Shown: one piece after another, positions 1 to 6,749 of the stretch | Layout of the letters: every line of letters starts with the position of its first letter | Position numbering within the stretch: position 1 is the stretch's first letter | From: Neisseriaceae bacterium | Lineage (GTDB): Bacteria; Pseudomonadota; Gammaproteobacteria; Burkholderiales; Neisseriaceae | Reading direction: 5' to 3' | DNA: 8,193 nucleotides | NCBI GenBank assembly: GCA_017446355.1 | Contig: JAFSQZ010000048.1 | Location: 1-8,193 of the forward strand | Program-made: the position numbers and the translations under genes | Notes under the pieces: generated by a model | Database searches by the model: none | The model's input: only the letters and a program-made list of their open reading frames with translations | What the model was told of the DNA's origin: nothing

Positions 1-146
1 CTGAAACCTTTGCAAAACTTGTCATTCTGAACTTTTCGCAGAAAAGTGAAGAATCTTATTCTTTGTTTTATAAAGATTTTTCCCTTTCACTTCGTTCAAG
101 GTCAAAATGACGAATCGTACAAAGTAGGGTTTTGCAAAGGTTTCAG
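1..146. mobile_element. MITE-like element with 18-bp terminal inverted repeats
   Basis: Positions 1-18 (CTGAAACCTTTGCAAAAC) are the exact reverse complement of 129-146. Inside, 21-57 and 72-111 are two inverted, diverged copies of a GTCATTCTGAAC...AAGTGAAGAATCTT-type motif, so the whole stretch can fold into one long imperfect hairpin. There is no open frame of useful size, so it would be non-autonomous. The TIR core CCTTTGCAAAA resembles, from memory, the ends of Neisseria IS5-family elements such as IS1106, which would be the likely source of transposase; this has not been checked. The left end coincides with the window edge, so the element may begin further left. No target-site duplication can be judged. 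Confidence 0.6.
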
Positions 147-179
147 CCTGAATAGGGATTTGCAAAATCTTTGCCAATC

Positions 180-260
180 GTCATTCTGAACGATAACGAA
201 GAAACTTTATCAAATCATACGCTGATATTTTTCATTTTACTTCGTAACATTTAGAATAAC
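180..260. repeat. Degenerate inverted repeat related to the 1-146 element
   Basis: GTCATTCTGAAC at 180-191 is an exact direct copy of 21-32. The segment 180-201 pairs imperfectly with 240-260 (CTTCGTAACATTTAGAATAAC), giving a hairpin with a long AT-rich loop. Just before it, 159-175 carries a TIR-like TTTGCAAAATCTTTGCC. It looks like a decayed second copy, or a nested insertion, of the same repeat family. No coding potential was seen. Confidence 0.4.
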
Positions 261-288
261 GCGTTTTACAAAAATTCGTTTTAGCAAA

Positions 289-336
289 TACAAACGCTGC
301 CTGAACGTTTTTAAATCCTTTCAGGCAGCGTTTGTA
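289..336 (-). terminator. DUS-pair hairpin terminator downstream of ileS
   Basis: A perfect 17-bp inverted repeat (289-305 with 320-336) is separated by a 14-nt loop and lies 13 bp beyond the ileS stop. Each arm contains a complete DUS core: GCTGCCTGAA at 296-305 and TTCAGGCAGC at 320-329. Paired inverted DUS acting as intrinsic terminators are well known in Neisseriaceae. The U-tract in the ileS direction is poor (TTTGCTAAAACG), so termination may be partial. Confidence 0.75.
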
Positions 337-349
337 CGTTTGAAAATCA

Positions 350-3136
350 TTAAGCGTGATGACGATGTTCACCTTCACCATCTAAATTATCTGCACAACG
401 TGTGCATAAAGTTGGGTGATTGCTGTTTTCGCCTACGCTTGATGAATAATGCCAGCAGCGTTCACATTTTTGTTCTTGGCTAACGCTAATTTGGGCAGTT
501 AATTCATCGGCACGTTCAATGCTTACTTTGGAAACCAATAAGACGAAACGCAATTCTTCGCCTAGTGATTCAAGTGCGCTGTAAATAGGTTCTGGAGCGC
601 GTAAAACCACTTCTGCTTGGAGTGATGAACCCAAAGATTTATCGGCACGAAGTGGTTCAACCGCTGCATTGACAACAGCACGTGCTTGGCGAATGGCACT
701 CCATTTTTCCATTAAGGCTTCTTCTGTGCTGACTGGCAAAGATGGGAAGTCGTATAAAGTGTGGTATAAAACGCTGTCATCTTCGCCACCGCCAATGATT
801 TGCCAAGCTTCTTCTGCTGTGAAACAGAGAATGGGCGACATCAATAAAACCAAACTGCGTGTGATATGGTATAAGGCAGTTTGTGCGCTACGACGTGCTT
901 TTCCATTGGCTTTGGTGGTGTAAAGACGGTCTTTAAGAATGTCTAAATAGAACGCGCCCAAATCTTCGGCACAGAATTGTACTAAATCTTGTACAGCGAA
1001 ATGGAAAGCATATCGTGGATAATATTCACCTGCGATGCGTTCTTGTAATTGACGTGCTAAAAACAGTGCGTAGCGGTCAATTTCCACCATATCTGCCAAA
1101 GGAATGGCATCTTCAATGGGGTCAAAGTCTTTTAAGTTGGCAAATAAGAAACTTAATGTGTTGCGAATACGGCGATAGCGTTCGGTAACGCGTTTCAAAA
1201 TTTCATCAGAGATCGCCAATTCGCCTGAATAGTCTGTGGCCGCTGTCCATAAGCGTAAAATATCTGCACCATATTTGTTGTACACTTCTTGTGGCGCAAC
1301 GACATTGCCGATGGATTTGGACATTTTACGACCGTGTTGATCCACCACAAAACCGTGCGTTAAAAGTTGTTTGTAAGGCGCACGTCCAATAGTGGCACAA
1401 CCTGTGAGCATAGAAGATTGGAACCAACCGCGATGTTGGTCGCTACCTTCTAAATACAAATCGGCAGGATAAGCCATTTCTGGACGTTGTTTAACGACTG
1501 AATAGTGTGTTGAACCGCTGTCAAACCATACGTCCATTGTATCAGGCAGCTTGTCGTATTGTTCACAATCTTCTGGTGAAAGCAATTCGGATTTATCCAA
1601 CTCAAACCAAGCGTTGATGCCACCTTTTTCAATTTTTTGACAGATTTTTTCCAATAATTCAGCAGAATTAGGGTGCAGTTCACCTGTTTCTTTGTGGGCA
1701 AAGAACGTCATCGGCGTGCCCCAGAAACGTTGGCGGGAAACCACCCAATCAGGACGATCTTCAATCATCGCCTGCAAGCGTGCGCGACCCCAAGCAGGGA
1801 AAAATTCGGTGTCATCAACGGCTTTTAATGCAAGAGCACGCAAGGTTTTACCGTTTGCCCCTGCTTTATCCATACCGATAAACCATTGTGTTGTGGCACG
1901 ATAAATCAACGGTGTTTTGTGTCGCCAGCAGTGTGCGTAACTGTGATCCAATTCTTTATTGGAAAGCAATGCGCCATTTTCCTCTAACCACTCAATCACC
2001 GCAGCATTACCTTCTTTAAAGACGTGCATACCTGCTAAACGTGGCATTTCGCTGATGTAGCAACCTTCGGCATTCACAGGGTTATACAATTTAATACCAT
2101 ATTTATTGCAAACCAAATAGTCTTCTAAACCGTGTGCAGGCGCGGTATGAACCAAGCCCGTACCAGCATCAATGGTAACGTGTTCACCATTTAATAAAGG
2201 AATATCACGCGTTAAGAAAGGGTGTGAAAGCAACAAATTTTCCAATGCGGCACCATTGGTTTCTGCCAAAACACGGCTGCCTGAAAAACCAAAACGCGCC
2301 AACGCATCTTCTGCCAAATCTTTTGCCAACACTAATTTGCCTTTTGGTGTGTCAAATAATTGGTACACAATATCCGCACCAGCACTAATTGCTTGGCTGG
2401 CAGGCAACGTCCAAGGTGTTGTTGTCCAAATCACCGCAAACGCATCGCCATCAATTTCAGGCAGCTTAAAAGCTTTGGCAAGTGCATTGTTGTCTTGGAA
2501 ACGATACATCACATCAATTGCAGATGAGATTTTGTTTTTGTATTCCACTTCTGCTTCGGCAAGTGAAGAGCCGCAATCCAAGCAGAATTGAACAGGTTTT
2601 GCACCGCGATACAAATAACCTGCTTTGTAAATTTCGCCCAAAGTACGAACAGTATTCGCTTCGGTCGCAAAATCCATTGTGCGATAAGGATTATCCCAGT
2701 CGCCAATCACACCCAAGCGAACAAAATCTTTTTTCTGACGTGCAATTTGTTCGCCAGCATATTCGCGACACAATTCACGGAATTTTGTAGCGGGCATATT
2801 TTTGCCGTGCAACTTCTCAATCATCACTTCAATAGGCAAACCGTGGCAATCCCAACCAGGAACATAGGGTGCATCAAAGCCTGCCAACGTTTTGCTGCGC
2901 ACAATAATGTCTTTCAAAATTTTATTGACCGCATGACCGATGTGAATATCGCCATTGGCATAAGGCGGACCATCGTGCAAAATAAATTTAGGACGACCCG
3001 CCGCTTTTTCACGCAATTTTTGATAACGTTTTTCGTCTTGCCACTGTTTCACCCAAGCAGGCTCGCGTTTGGCAAGATTACCACGCATAGGAAAAGGGCT
3101 CTCAAAAAGATGAACGGTTTTACTGTAATCGGTCAT
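350..3136 (-). CDS. ileS: Isoleucyl-tRNA synthetase
   Basis: Cytoplasmic class I aminoacyl-tRNA synthetase that charges tRNA-Ile and hydrolyses mischarged valine. The product is 928 aa (E. coli IleS about 938). Visible landmarks are the HIGH signature H65-H68 within PPYANGDIHIGH, the CP1 editing-domain threonine-rich motif WTTTPWTLP from W237, GTGLVHTAPAHGLEDY further into CP1, KMSKS at 604-608, the anticodon-binding domain, and a C-terminal zinc knuckle with C891, C894, C911 and C914. I chose the start at 3136 (MTDYSKTVHLFESPFPMRG), where homologues begin. The frame stays open to an ATG at 3202, but that extension encodes a signal-like peptide running through a DUS, so it is rejected. The ribosome site is weak (GGGA about 9 nt upstream). 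It stands alone, without ribF upstream or lspA downstream, and is transcribed divergently from prlC. Confidence 0.97.
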   Translation of the reverse strand: MTDYSKTVHLFESPFPMRGNLAKREPAWVKQWQDEKRYQKLREKAAGRPKFILHDGPPYANGDIHIGHAVNKILKDIIVRSKTLAGFDAPYVPGWDCHGLPIEVMIEKLHGKNMPATKFRELCREYAGEQIARQKKDFVRLGVIGDWDNPYRTMDFATEANTVRTLGEIYKAGYLYRGAKPVQFCLDCGSSLAEAEVEYKNKISSAIDVMYRFQDNNALAKAFKLPEIDGDAFAVIWTTTPWTLPASQAISAGADIVYQLFDTPKGKLVLAKDLAEDALARFGFSGSRVLAETNGAALENLLLSHPFLTRDIPLLNGEHVTIDAGTGLVHTAPAHGLEDYLVCNKYGIKLYNPVNAEGCYISEMPRLAGMHVFKEGNAAVIEWLEENGALLSNKELDHSYAHCWRHKTPLIYRATTQWFIGMDKAGANGKTLRALALKAVDDTEFFPAWGRARLQAMIEDRPDWVVSRQRFWGTPMTFFAHKETGELHPNSAELLEKICQKIEKGGINAWFELDKSELLSPEDCEQYDKLPDTMDVWFDSGSTHYSVVKQRPEMAYPADLYLEGSDQHRGWFQSSMLTGCATIGRAPYKQLLTHGFVVDQHGRKMSKSIGNVVAPQEVYNKYGADILRLWTAATDYSGELAISDEILKRVTERYRRIRNTLSFLFANLKDFDPIEDAIPLADMVEIDRYALFLARQLQERIAGEYYPRYAFHFAVQDLVQFCAEDLGAFYLDILKDRLYTTKANGKARRSAQTALYHITRSLVLLMSPILCFTAEEAWQIIGGGEDDSVLYHTLYDFPSLPVSTEEALMEKWSAIRQARAVVNAAVEPLRADKSLGSSLQAEVVLRAPEPIYSALESLGEELRFVLLVSKVSIERADELTAQISVSQEQKCERCWHYSSSVGENSNHPTLCTRCADNLDGEGEHRHHA
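2276..2285 (+). repeat. DNA uptake sequence core inside ileS
   Basis: Exact GCTGCCTGAA. Read through ileS on the minus strand it encodes FSGS in the editing domain. Confidence 0.8.
2456..2465 (-). repeat. DNA uptake sequence core inside ileS
   Basis: TTCAGGCAGC on the plus strand, that is GCTGCCTGAA on the minus strand. In ileS it encodes KLPE just upstream of the CP1 editing motif. A one-mismatch relative (ATCAGGCAGC) near 1542 encodes KLPD. Confidence 0.8.
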
Positions 3137-3152
3137 GGTTTCATTCCCAAAA

Positions 3153-3164
3153 AGGCTGCCTGAA
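3153..3164 (+). repeat. Full 12-mer DNA uptake sequence, ileS leader
   Basis: AGGCTGCCTGAA is the only copy in the window with the complete AG-extended 12-mer (the Simonsiella-type dialect, from memory). It lies 17-28 nt upstream of the ileS start codon, so it is part of the leader, not of the protein. Confidence 0.85.
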
Positions 3165-3217
3165 AAGGCGGCTAAAAGATTTAGACATAAAAAGGTGTTC
3201 ATTTTACAAGGCTTTAT

Positions 3218-3227
3218 GCTGCCTGAA
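3218..3227 (+). repeat. DNA uptake sequence core, ileS/prlC intergenic region
   Basis: Exact GCTGCCTGAA (ATGCTGCCTGAA in context), in the same orientation as the 3153-3164 copy, so the two are direct repeats and cannot form a terminator hairpin. A one-mismatch copy, CCTGCCTGAA, follows at 3519-3528. Confidence 0.8.
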
Positions 3228-3281
3228 AAGCTGAAAACACATCTTGCGCATAAGAAGAAAATGGATATGCTGAAAATATTG

Positions 3282-3299
3282 ATGAGATAAAAATCTCAT
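3282..3299. other. Small hairpin in the ileS/prlC divergent region
   Basis: ATGAGAT (3282-3288) is the exact reverse complement of ATCTCAT (3293-3299), with a 4-nt A loop. It would lie about 145 nt upstream of the ileS start. No run of U follows on either strand, so a terminator role is not supported. Its function is unknown and a chance palindrome is possible. Confidence 0.35.
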
Positions 3300-3338
3300 A
3301 TCATTGCTATTTTTTACAGCATAGTTTATAACTTTATG

Positions 3339-3344
3339 ATTATA
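3339..3344 (-). promoter_or_regulatory. Candidate -10 box for ileS
   Basis: Read on the minus strand this is a perfect TATAAT hexamer preceded by TGTT. There is no good -35 hexamer at 16-18 bp (TTGCAA lies 21 bp away). It would give a leader of nearly 200 nt, so this is only a candidate. Confidence 0.25.
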
Positions 3345-3392
3345 AACAATAATAAAATTCATATGTTGCAAAATCCACTCATACACTCGTTA

Positions 3393-3420
3393 TTGACATC
3401 GCAAAAAAACTCTTTGTCAA
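3393..3420. promoter_or_regulatory. Inverted TTGACA hexamers in the divergent region
   Basis: A perfect TTGACA at 3393-3398 on the plus strand faces a second perfect TTGACA on the minus strand (TGTCAA, 3415-3420), 16 bp apart. Either could serve as a -35 box in a divergent region, but no convincing -10 hexamer lies 16-18 bp from either. The pair could also be a small operator-like dyad. The rest of 3137-3596 holds no gene; it is AT-rich leader and promoter DNA with the DUS copies listed separately. Confidence 0.25.
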
Positions 3421-3596
3421 ACAATATGTTTTCACTTCTCTTCGTAAAACAAACCTTGTTTGTAAATTCTTCATTTTGTCTTGTTTCATTCAGGTATTGC
3501 ACTTAAAACATTGCTTACCCTGCCTGAAACTTTGTCTTGTTTTTCTTTAAAATCACCCCATTTTTTTGTTTTATTATTGATTCAGAAAGAAACGCT

Positions 3597-5636
3597 ATGT
3601 CCGAAGCCATTTTATTAAATCTTGATAATGAGCCGAACTTTGCTGGTATTGAAACAGCAAACATTAAACCTGCGATGCAAACAGCGATGAAACAAGCGCG
3701 TGAAGCGATTGCTGACATCAAAGCGCAGCCTGAAACCACTTGGCTCAATACCGTTGAACGTTTAACCGATATTACCGAAAAAGTGGGCAGAATATGGGGT
3801 GTGGTGTCGCATTTAAATGCGGTGGTGGACACTGCACCTTTACGCGCAGTCTATAATGAATTGATGCCAGAAGTAACCATGTTTTTCACCGAAATTGGTC
3901 AAGATATCGCGCTTTACGAGCGTTTTAAAACCATTAAAAATTCGCCTGAATTTAGTCAATTATCCACAGCGCAACAAACCAAATTGACGCATGATTTACG
4001 CGATTTTGTATTAAGTGGTGCAGAGCTGCCTGAAAAAGAACAAGCACAATTTGCAGCTTTACAAGCCGAATCCGCACAACTTGCGGCACAATTTTCACAA
4101 AATTTATTAGACGCTACCGATGCTTTTGCATTGTATTTTGAAGATAATAGCCAACTATCAGGGCTGCCTGAGTACGCTTTGGCAATGTTTCAGGCAGCCG
4201 CCGCAAGCGAAAACAAATCAGGTTATAAAATTGGTTTACAAATGCCACATTATTTAGCCGTGATGCAATACGCGGACAATCGCGCCTTGCGTGAACAGCT
4301 TTATCGCGCGTATGTAACGCGTGCCAGTGAATTGGGTGAAGCCAAATGGGACAATACAGCAAATATTAACCGTCGTTTAGCCTTATCCTTGGAAGAAGCG
4401 CAATTATTGGGTTACACCAACGCAGCGGAATTATCTTTGGTAAGCAAAATGGCTGAAACACCCAAACAAGTCATTGAATTTTTAAGAGATTTAGCCCAAA
4501 AAGCCAAGCCTTTTGCTCAAAAAGATTTTGAAGAAGTCCAAGCATTTGCCGCAGAACATTTAAATCTGCCTGAAATCGCCGCTTGGGACATCAGTTACGC
4601 CAGCGAAAAATTGCGTCAAACACGTTATTCATTTAGCGAAACCGAAGTCAAAAAATATTTCCCTGTTAGCAAAGTCCTGTCAGGTTTATTTGCACAAATT
4701 CACCGCTTATACCAAATTGATTTTGTAGAAAAAACCGTCCCCACTTGGCATCAAGATGTTCGCTATTTTGAATTGATGCAACAAGGCAATAAAATTGGCG
4801 GTGTTTATTTAGATTTATTTGCACGCGAAGGCAAACGCTCTGGCGCGTGGATGAACGACTATCGCGGTCGCCGCCGTTTCTTAACTGGTGAAAAATCAGG
4901 CAGCCTGCAAACGCCAATTGCTTATTTGGTTTGCAACTTCACACCTCCTATTGCCAACCAAGAATCTCATCTCACACACGATGAAATCATCACACTTTTC
5001 CACGAAATGGGACACGGCTTGCATCACCTACTCACACAAATTGATGAATTAGGTGTCAGTGGTATCAACGGTGTGGAATGGGACGCGGTGGAATTGCCCA
5101 GTCAATTTATGGAAAACTTTGCGTGGGAATACGCTGTATTGAGCAAAATGTCGGCGCACGAAGACACAGGCGAAGTGCTGCCTGAAAGCCTATATAAGAA
5201 AATGTTAGCCGCCAAAAACTTCCAACGCGGTTTGTTTTTGGTACGCCAAATGGAATTCGCATTATTTGATATGCTTATTTATCAAAATAAGGATTCAGGC
5301 AGCCTGAACAATTGGGCAAACGTTTTACAACAAGTACGACAAGAAGTTGCTGTTATTCAACCACCTGAATACAACCGCTTTGCCAACAGTTTCGCTCACA
5401 TTTTTGCAGGCGGTTACGCAGCAGGTTATTACAGCTACGCTTGGGCAGAAGTTTTATCAGCCGATGCCTACGCTGCTTTTGAAGAAAGCAATGACATCGC
5501 TGCCACAGGTAAAAAATTCTGGCAAGAAATTCTTGCCGTTGGTGGTAGTCGTAGCGCAGCAGAAAGTTTCCAAGCCTTTCGCGGTCGCGCCCCAAGCATT
5601 GATGCGTTATTAAAACACAGTGGCTTCATCGCCTAA
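3597..5636 (+). CDS. prlC: Oligopeptidase A (M3 family zinc metallopeptidase)
   Basis: Cytoplasmic zinc oligopeptidase (also called opdA) that cleaves short peptides, including peptides left by protein turnover and cleaved signal peptides. The product is 679 aa (E. coli 680). The long helical N-terminal part leads into the catalytic C-terminal half: the HEXXH motif H469-E-M-G-H473 carries two zinc-binding histidines and the catalytic E470. E499 in AVELPSQFMEN is the expected third zinc ligand. The AGGYAAGYYSYAWAEVLSADAY segment near the C-terminus is the usual M3 substrate-binding loop. I chose the start at 3597 (MSEAILLNLDNEPNF), matching family length; an in-frame ATG at 3537 would add a Phe-rich peptide of about 20 residues with no homologue-like features. 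The ribosome site is weak (AGAAAG). It is monocistronic, divergent from ileS and convergent with the coiled-coil gene. The gene carries several DUS copies read as LPE or SGS peptides. Confidence 0.96.
   Translation: MSEAILLNLDNEPNFAGIETANIKPAMQTAMKQAREAIADIKAQPETTWLNTVERLTDITEKVGRIWGVVSHLNAVVDTAPLRAVYNELMPEVTMFFTEIGQDIALYERFKTIKNSPEFSQLSTAQQTKLTHDLRDFVLSGAELPEKEQAQFAALQAESAQLAAQFSQNLLDATDAFALYFEDNSQLSGLPEYALAMFQAAAASENKSGYKIGLQMPHYLAVMQYADNRALREQLYRAYVTRASELGEAKWDNTANINRRLALSLEEAQLLGYTNAAELSLVSKMAETPKQVIEFLRDLAQKAKPFAQKDFEEVQAFAAEHLNLPEIAAWDISYASEKLRQTRYSFSETEVKKYFPVSKVLSGLFAQIHRLYQIDFVEKTVPTWHQDVRYFELMQQGNKIGGVYLDLFAREGKRSGAWMNDYRGRRRFLTGEKSGSLQTPIAYLVCNFTPPIANQESHLTHDEIITLFHEMGHGLHHLLTQIDELGVSGINGVEWDAVELPSQFMENFAWEYAVLSKMSAHEDTGEVLPESLYKKMLAAKNFQRGLFLVRQMEFALFDMLIYQNKDSGSLNNWANVLQQVRQEVAVIQPPEYNRFANSFAHIFAGGYAAGYYSYAWAEVLSADAYAAFEESNDIAATGKKFWQEILAVGGSRSAAESFQAFRGRAPSIDALLKHSGFIA
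4025..4034 (+). repeat. DNA uptake sequence core inside prlC
   Basis: Exact GCTGCCTGAA, encoding ELPEK in the N-terminal helical region. Confidence 0.8.
4189..4198 (-). repeat. DNA uptake sequence core inside prlC, with a near-copy facing it
   Basis: TTCAGGCAGC, encoding part of FQAA. A one-mismatch core in the opposite orientation (GCTGCCTGAG) lies about 26 bp upstream at 4163-4172, so together they form an inverted DUS pair within the coding sequence. Confidence 0.75.
5177..5186 (+). repeat. DNA uptake sequence core inside prlC
   Basis: Exact GCTGCCTGAA, encoding VLPES downstream of the zinc site. Confidence 0.8.
5294..5308. repeat. Composite DUS palindrome inside prlC
   Basis: TTCAGGCAGCCTGAA contains the local core on the minus strand (5294-5303) and, overlapping it, GCAGCCTGAA on the plus strand (5299-5308), which from memory is the core of the Kingella-type dialect. 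It encodes SGSL within DSGSLNN. Confidence 0.7.
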
Positions 5637-5650
5637 AACCCCTTACAAAA

Positions 5651-5692
5651 CTCGTTATTTTCTCTCTTTGCCACACTCAACCAAATAGCGAG
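5651..5692 (+). terminator. Possible hairpin downstream of prlC
   Basis: CTCGTTATTT (5651-5660) pairs with AAATAGCGAG (5683-5692) over 10 bp with one G-U pair on the plus strand and a 22-nt loop, starting 14 nt after the prlC stop. There is no clear U-tract, so a role as terminator is doubtful. Confidence 0.3.
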
Positions 5693-5731
5693 AAATTAGG
5701 CTTTTCAAAATAAAACTTTCTTTGTATGTAA

Positions 5732-5766
5732 TAAAGCCACCTATCCAATACAGATAGATGGCTTTT
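5732..5766. terminator. Hairpin between convergent prlC and the coiled-coil gene
   Basis: AAAGCCACCTATC (5733-5745) pairs with GATAGATGGCTTT (5753-5765) around a 7-nt loop. The one imperfect position is a G-U pair in minus-strand RNA and a C-A mismatch in plus-strand RNA, which favours use by the minus-strand gene ending at 5789. A short T run (TTTT at 5763-5766) follows on the plus strand and TTTATTA on the minus. It is probably a shared terminator for the two convergent genes. Confidence 0.6.
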
Positions 5767-5788
5767 ATAATCAACTCAAAAATTTTAG

Positions 5789-6703
5789 TTAGTGAACCAA
5801 TACCAAAGGCTCTGGAGTTATTCCAGTTTCAGCAATATATTGTTCCGTAATAGCTTCAAACTCCTTCATAGCAGCTTCTTTTTCAGCACCAACTGCTTCG
5901 TATTCAGCTTTCACTTCTGGAGAAGTTGGACCCATTGGACCTTCTGAAAACCAGATTGCAGTATGTTTATCATTGAGTTCGATGACTTTTTGTCTAGCAG
6001 CATCATATTTTTCTTAAATCGATGGTTGTGATGGCAAAGGAATAGAAATACCAACATCTTCACCACTTTCATTAACCTCTGTAACACTAGCTTCATTTGT
6101 TGCTTGTGCTTCATCAAGTTTTGCTTGAGCATCACTAACTTTTGCTTTTACCGCTTCAACTTTTGCTTTTGCATCATTCACTGCATTTTGTTTTTCAGTA
6201 AGTTTGGTGATGTATCTATCAATATATTCATTGATGGCTTCTTCATTATCTGAACCATCTGCATTATAGAAATTAGGAACTAGTTCGCGACAGGTTGCTG
6301 AACGATTAGATATCTCTGTATAAACTTGAGTGGTACGATCATTACCTTTACCTCTACACACTCCAGCCGCTCTCGTAGCAGCTTGAATAATGTTTTCAAC
6401 TGATGCACTACCAACGCCACCCAATGAATCTCGATATTCATTTAAATTTTTTTCTGATTCAGCAAGCTCATCTTGCGCTATTTGAAGTTCTTCATTTGCT
6501 TTTTTAACGTCTTCTTGAAGAAGGTCAATATGGAAAGTTAAATCCGTAGTTGGAGCGGGTTCAGGTTCTTGAACAGAAACAACAGGAGTAGGTGTTTGAG
6601 AAACAGAATTAGAAACATCTTTACCTGCTTTGCCATTTTGAACAGCTATCACAGTTGCAACAACGATAGCAATTAAACTTAAAAGTAATTTCAATAAAAA
6701 CAT
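5789..6703 (-). pseudogene. Unrecognised membrane-anchored coiled-coil protein, interrupted by an in-frame TAA
   Basis: I do not recognise the family. From the ATG at 6703, which has a good ribosome site (AGGGAAG 9-15 nt upstream), the frame reads 229 aa to a TAA at 6014-6016. It then continues in the same frame for 74 more sense codons to a TAA at 5789-5791. Residues 3-21 are a strongly hydrophobic signal or anchor segment, residues 36-52 a Pro/Val/Glu linker, about 54-95 a Glu/Lys/Ala-rich coiled coil, 97-150 a more globular part with C116 and C138, and 150-205 a second coiled coil. The 74-codon tail (from EKYDAARQKVIELNDKH) has the same Glu/Ala/Lys-rich helical character and no usable start of its own, so I infer one original gene of about 303 aa with a nonsense mutation. 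A functional 229-aa truncated protein or a sequence error remain possible. An exported location is inferred from the N-terminus. It is monocistronic, and a tandem repeat lies 46 bp upstream. Confidence 0.65.
6014..6703 (-). CDS. Hypothetical exported coiled-coil protein (intact 229-aa portion)
   Basis: This is the part that would be translated from the ATG at 6703 to the first TAA. The start is preferred over the in-frame ATG at 6760 because the latter lies inside the 17-bp tandem repeat, lacks a ribosome site and would put a charged stretch before the hydrophobic segment. The N-terminus MFLLKLLLSLIAIVVATVIA fits an inner-membrane anchor or uncleaved signal, since no clear signal-peptidase site or lipobox cysteine follows. 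The remainder would lie in the periplasm, where C116 and C138 could form a disulfide. No enzymatic motif was seen; a structural or tethering role is only a guess. No DUS core falls within it, but a comparable DUS-free stretch also exists in ileS, so this alone does not show foreign origin. Confidence 0.6.
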   Translation of the reverse strand: MFLLKLLLSLIAIVVATVIAVQNGKAGKDVSNSVSQTPTPVVSVQEPEPAPTTDLTFHIDLLQEDVKKANEELQIAQDELAESEKNLNEYRDSLGGVGSASVENIIQAATRAAGVCRGKGNDRTTQVYTEISNRSATCRELVPNFYNADGSDNEEAINEYIDRYITKLTEKQNAVNDAKAKVEAVKAKVSDAQAKLDEAQATNEASVTEVNESGEDVGISIPLPSQPSI

Positions 6704-6749
6704 ATATGACTTCCCTAAAAAATTAAAGACATAACAACGAAAGAAATTT

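Noticed and set aside
1..146. Correia repeat enclosed element
   Set aside because: The ends do not match the TATAG-type Correia termini, and the internal sequence is different.
2588..3163. 191-codon open frame antisense to the ileS 5' part
   Set aside because: It lies wholly opposite a clearly coding gene, has no recognisable domains, and is expected as a shadow of its codon usage.
3137..3202. N-terminal extension of ileS to the ATG at 3202, which would give a signal-like peptide
   Set aside because: The extension runs through a complete DUS, has no counterpart in cytoplasmic IleRS proteins, and the family start MTDYSKTVHLF fits 3136.
3137..3400. T-box riboswitch in the long ileS leader
   Set aside because: T-boxes are characteristic of Firmicutes and their relatives. 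I saw no T-box consensus or antiterminator/terminator pair, only a 7-bp hairpin without a U-tract.
3537..3596. N-terminal extension of prlC from the ATG at 3537
   Set aside because: It adds a Phe-rich peptide with no homologue-like features, while the start at 3597 gives 679 aa, matching the family.
5911..6135. 74-codon frame (Met/Lys/Leu-rich) across the TAA at 6014
   Set aside because: It is another frame of the coiled-coil gene. Its composition is implausible, while the correct frame continues through the TAA with coherent helical protein.
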